Assembly: GCA_028718575.1 (NCBI GenBank)
Contig: JAQULN010000186.1
Span: 1-6,266 of the forward strand
Source of the DNA: Candidatus Krumholzibacteriia bacterium
Lineage (GTDB): Bacteria > Krumholzibacteriota > Krumholzibacteriia > LZORAL124-64-63
Reading direction: 5' to 3'
Length of the DNA stretch: 6,266 bases
Part shown: positions 5,109 through 6,266 of the stretch, in pieces
How positions within the stretch are numbered: the stretch's first letter is position 1
Layout: each line of letters opens with the position of its first letter
Made by a program: the position numbers and the translations under genes
Notes under the pieces: generated by a model
Seen by the model: the letters and a program-made list of their open reading frames with translations, nothing else
What the model was told of the DNA's origin: nothing
Database searches by the model: none

Positions 5109-6266
5109 TCAAACCTCCCATTCGTCCGGCAGCGGCGAGTGCTCCTGGTAGAGCACCAGCAGGCGATCGGTGGCACGGCTCAGGATGCGCCGGTGCACGC
5201 TCGCGGGCTCCGAACCGAAGCAGACGTAGGCCAGCGACTCGGCCGGTTCGCCGCCCGCCTCGGCCGCCGATCCCAGGTAGGCGGCCGGCAGATCGCCGGC
5301 CAGGTCCGTCCGTCCGAAGATCTCGGCGAGGTACGCGCGCCAGGTTTGCCAGACTGCCGGAGGCAGCAGATCGACCGGTGCCGCCGCCGCGTCCAGGCGC
5401 GGGGCGAGCCATCGCCGCGCTTCTGCGCCCGCCGCGCACACCGGACCCCAAGGCGAGCGGCGCAGCCGCGTCCAGAACTCTGCCGCCGAGGCCAGCGCCT
5501 CATCCGGCAGACTCCGCAACCATTGTCCCCAGTCCGCCGCGGACGCCGGCGGCAAGAAGTCCGCCAGCAGCCACCCGGCCGGACCGGCTGGCGCGGCCCC
5601 GGCCCCTGGCCAGCAGCCCTGGCGTAGACGGTGCGCATCGGCCATGGCCGCCGCCGACTCCATCACGCCGGGAAGTAGGAGCGGCTCGAGGTCGCGGCGG
5701 CTCACCGCCGCCCAGCCAAGGTCTGCCAACGCGCGCGCGAGCAGTTCCACATCTTCCGGCAACGGCGCGACCACGTGGACCAGTCGGCCGAGGCGGCCGG
5801 CCGTGGTCGCCGCCGAGATCGCGGCCGCGCACTCGTCGAGACTGCGCGCGGGACGGGACATCACCAGGCCGCGGATCCGCCGCCGTCCTCGCGCTTCCGC
5901 GAGGTCTTCCGGCAGGAACGGTCGGGTGACGCGCCAGAGCTGGCGCGCCTGCGCGTACTGCACCCGCAACCGGCGCCCTTCGTCGCGGCGCGCCGTGGTC
6001 AGGTACAAGTCTTCGCTATGGCCGCCGGCGTCGATGTCGGAATTGTCGACGGTCAACAGGAGATGTCCGGCGCGGGCCTGCTCCTGCAAACGGTAGGCGA
6101 TGTCGCGTCCGAACCGCTGCAGTTCGAGCATGACCGTCACGCGGCAGTCGCCAGCAGCCAGGGACAACCAAGGCGTCGACGGTGGGGCGGCCGCGGCCAC
6201 GCGTACATCGGGCTGCCAGGTTGGATCCAGCCGCCGGACCGCCAAGTGCAGCCTGACGGCCGTCGC
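5109..6266 (-). CDS. C-terminal part of a large unknown protein, possibly a degenerate UvrD-like (SF1) helicase
   Basis: The frame stays open through the window edge, so the N-terminus is missing and the TTG at 6245 is not a convincing start. Residues below are counted from that codon; about 385 are visible. No family is certain. Weak motifs follow the order of a UvrD/PcrA core: MLELQRF (39-45) where motif II has DExQ; LLLTVDNSD (62-70) where motif III has a GDxxQ loop, 24 residues from the Gln against 25 in UvrD; LRVQYAQARQL (93-103) where motif IV has LxxNYR; a DE...A-rich helix then VHVVAPLPEDVELLARAL...GW (156-178), like the 2A segment; and ILSRATDRLLVLY....SPLP (354-373), very like motif VI (VAxTRAxDxL). 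The catalytic Asp of DExQ, the Gln of motif III and the Asn of NYR appear lost, so ATPase activity is doubtful. The middle is Ala/Pro/Trp-rich. It ends 117 bases upstream of tnaA. Coding status is firm, homology tentative. Confidence 0.6.
   Translation of the reverse strand, partial: ATAVRLHLAVRRLDPTWQPDVRVAAAAPPSTPWLSLAAGDCRVTVMLELQRFGRDIAYRLQEQARAGHLLLTVDNSDIDAGGHSEDLYLTTARRDEGRRLRVQYAQARQLWRVTRPFLPEDLAEARGRRRIRGLVMSRPARSLDECAAAISAATTAGRLGRLVHVVAPLPEDVELLARALADLGWAAVSRRDLEPLLLPGVMESAAAMADAHRLRQGCWPGAGAAPAGPAGWLLADFLPPASAADWGQWLRSLPDEALASAAEFWTRLRRSPWGPVCAAGAEARRWLAPRLDAAAAPVDLLPPAVWQTWRAYLAEIFGRTDLAGDLPAAYLGSAAEAGGEPAESLAYVCFGSEPASVHRRILSRATDRLLVLYQEHSPLPDEWEV

Overview
The window is a gene-dense stretch of high-GC bacterial chromosome. 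It carries six protein-coding genes (two of them cut by the window edges) and no RNA genes, mobile elements or CRISPR arrays. Strong Shine-Dalgarno sequences, sigma70-like promoter candidates and a classic lipobox lipoprotein point to an ordinary, probably diderm, bacterium. The gene order is not the enterobacterial one, and the phylum cannot be fixed from these 6.3 kb.

Left part, plus strand (1-1735): the C-terminal 258 residues of the replication-fork AAA+ ATPase RarA (MgsA) overlap by 4 bases (GTGA) the start of a complete 319-residue 6-phosphofructokinase. The kinase has ATP-type catalytic signatures, but several residues of the classical allosteric effector site appear to be replaced. 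A 12-bp GC-rich hairpin follows at 1785-1813, between convergent genes, and probably serves both strands.

Middle part, minus strand (read right to left): a tryptophanase (tnaA, 4991 to 3591) has its own candidate promoter and is followed 7 bases later by an unrecognised 219-residue cytoplasmic protein (3583 to 2924), whose Shine-Dalgarno overlaps the tnaA stop codon. These two look like a translationally coupled operon. A perfect 11-bp inverted repeat lies inside the last codons of tnaA and encodes an unusual C-terminal tail. No tnaC-like leader peptide and no tnaB-type permease are visible. After a 177-base gap with a hairpin, a candidate promoter and an 18-bp perfect palindrome comes a single gene for an orphan 294-residue lipoprotein (2745 to 1861).

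Right edge, minus strand (6266 to 5109): the C-terminal part of a large protein I could not assign at first reading. The order and spacing of several weak motifs resemble a UvrD-type superfamily 1 helicase whose catalytic residues have been lost. This is an inference, and it is the most novel candidate here.

Functionally the window mixes housekeeping (fork maintenance, glycolysis) with amino-acid catabolism (Trp to indole, pyruvate and ammonia) and uncharacterised envelope and DNA-related proteins. I see no defence system or mobile island.
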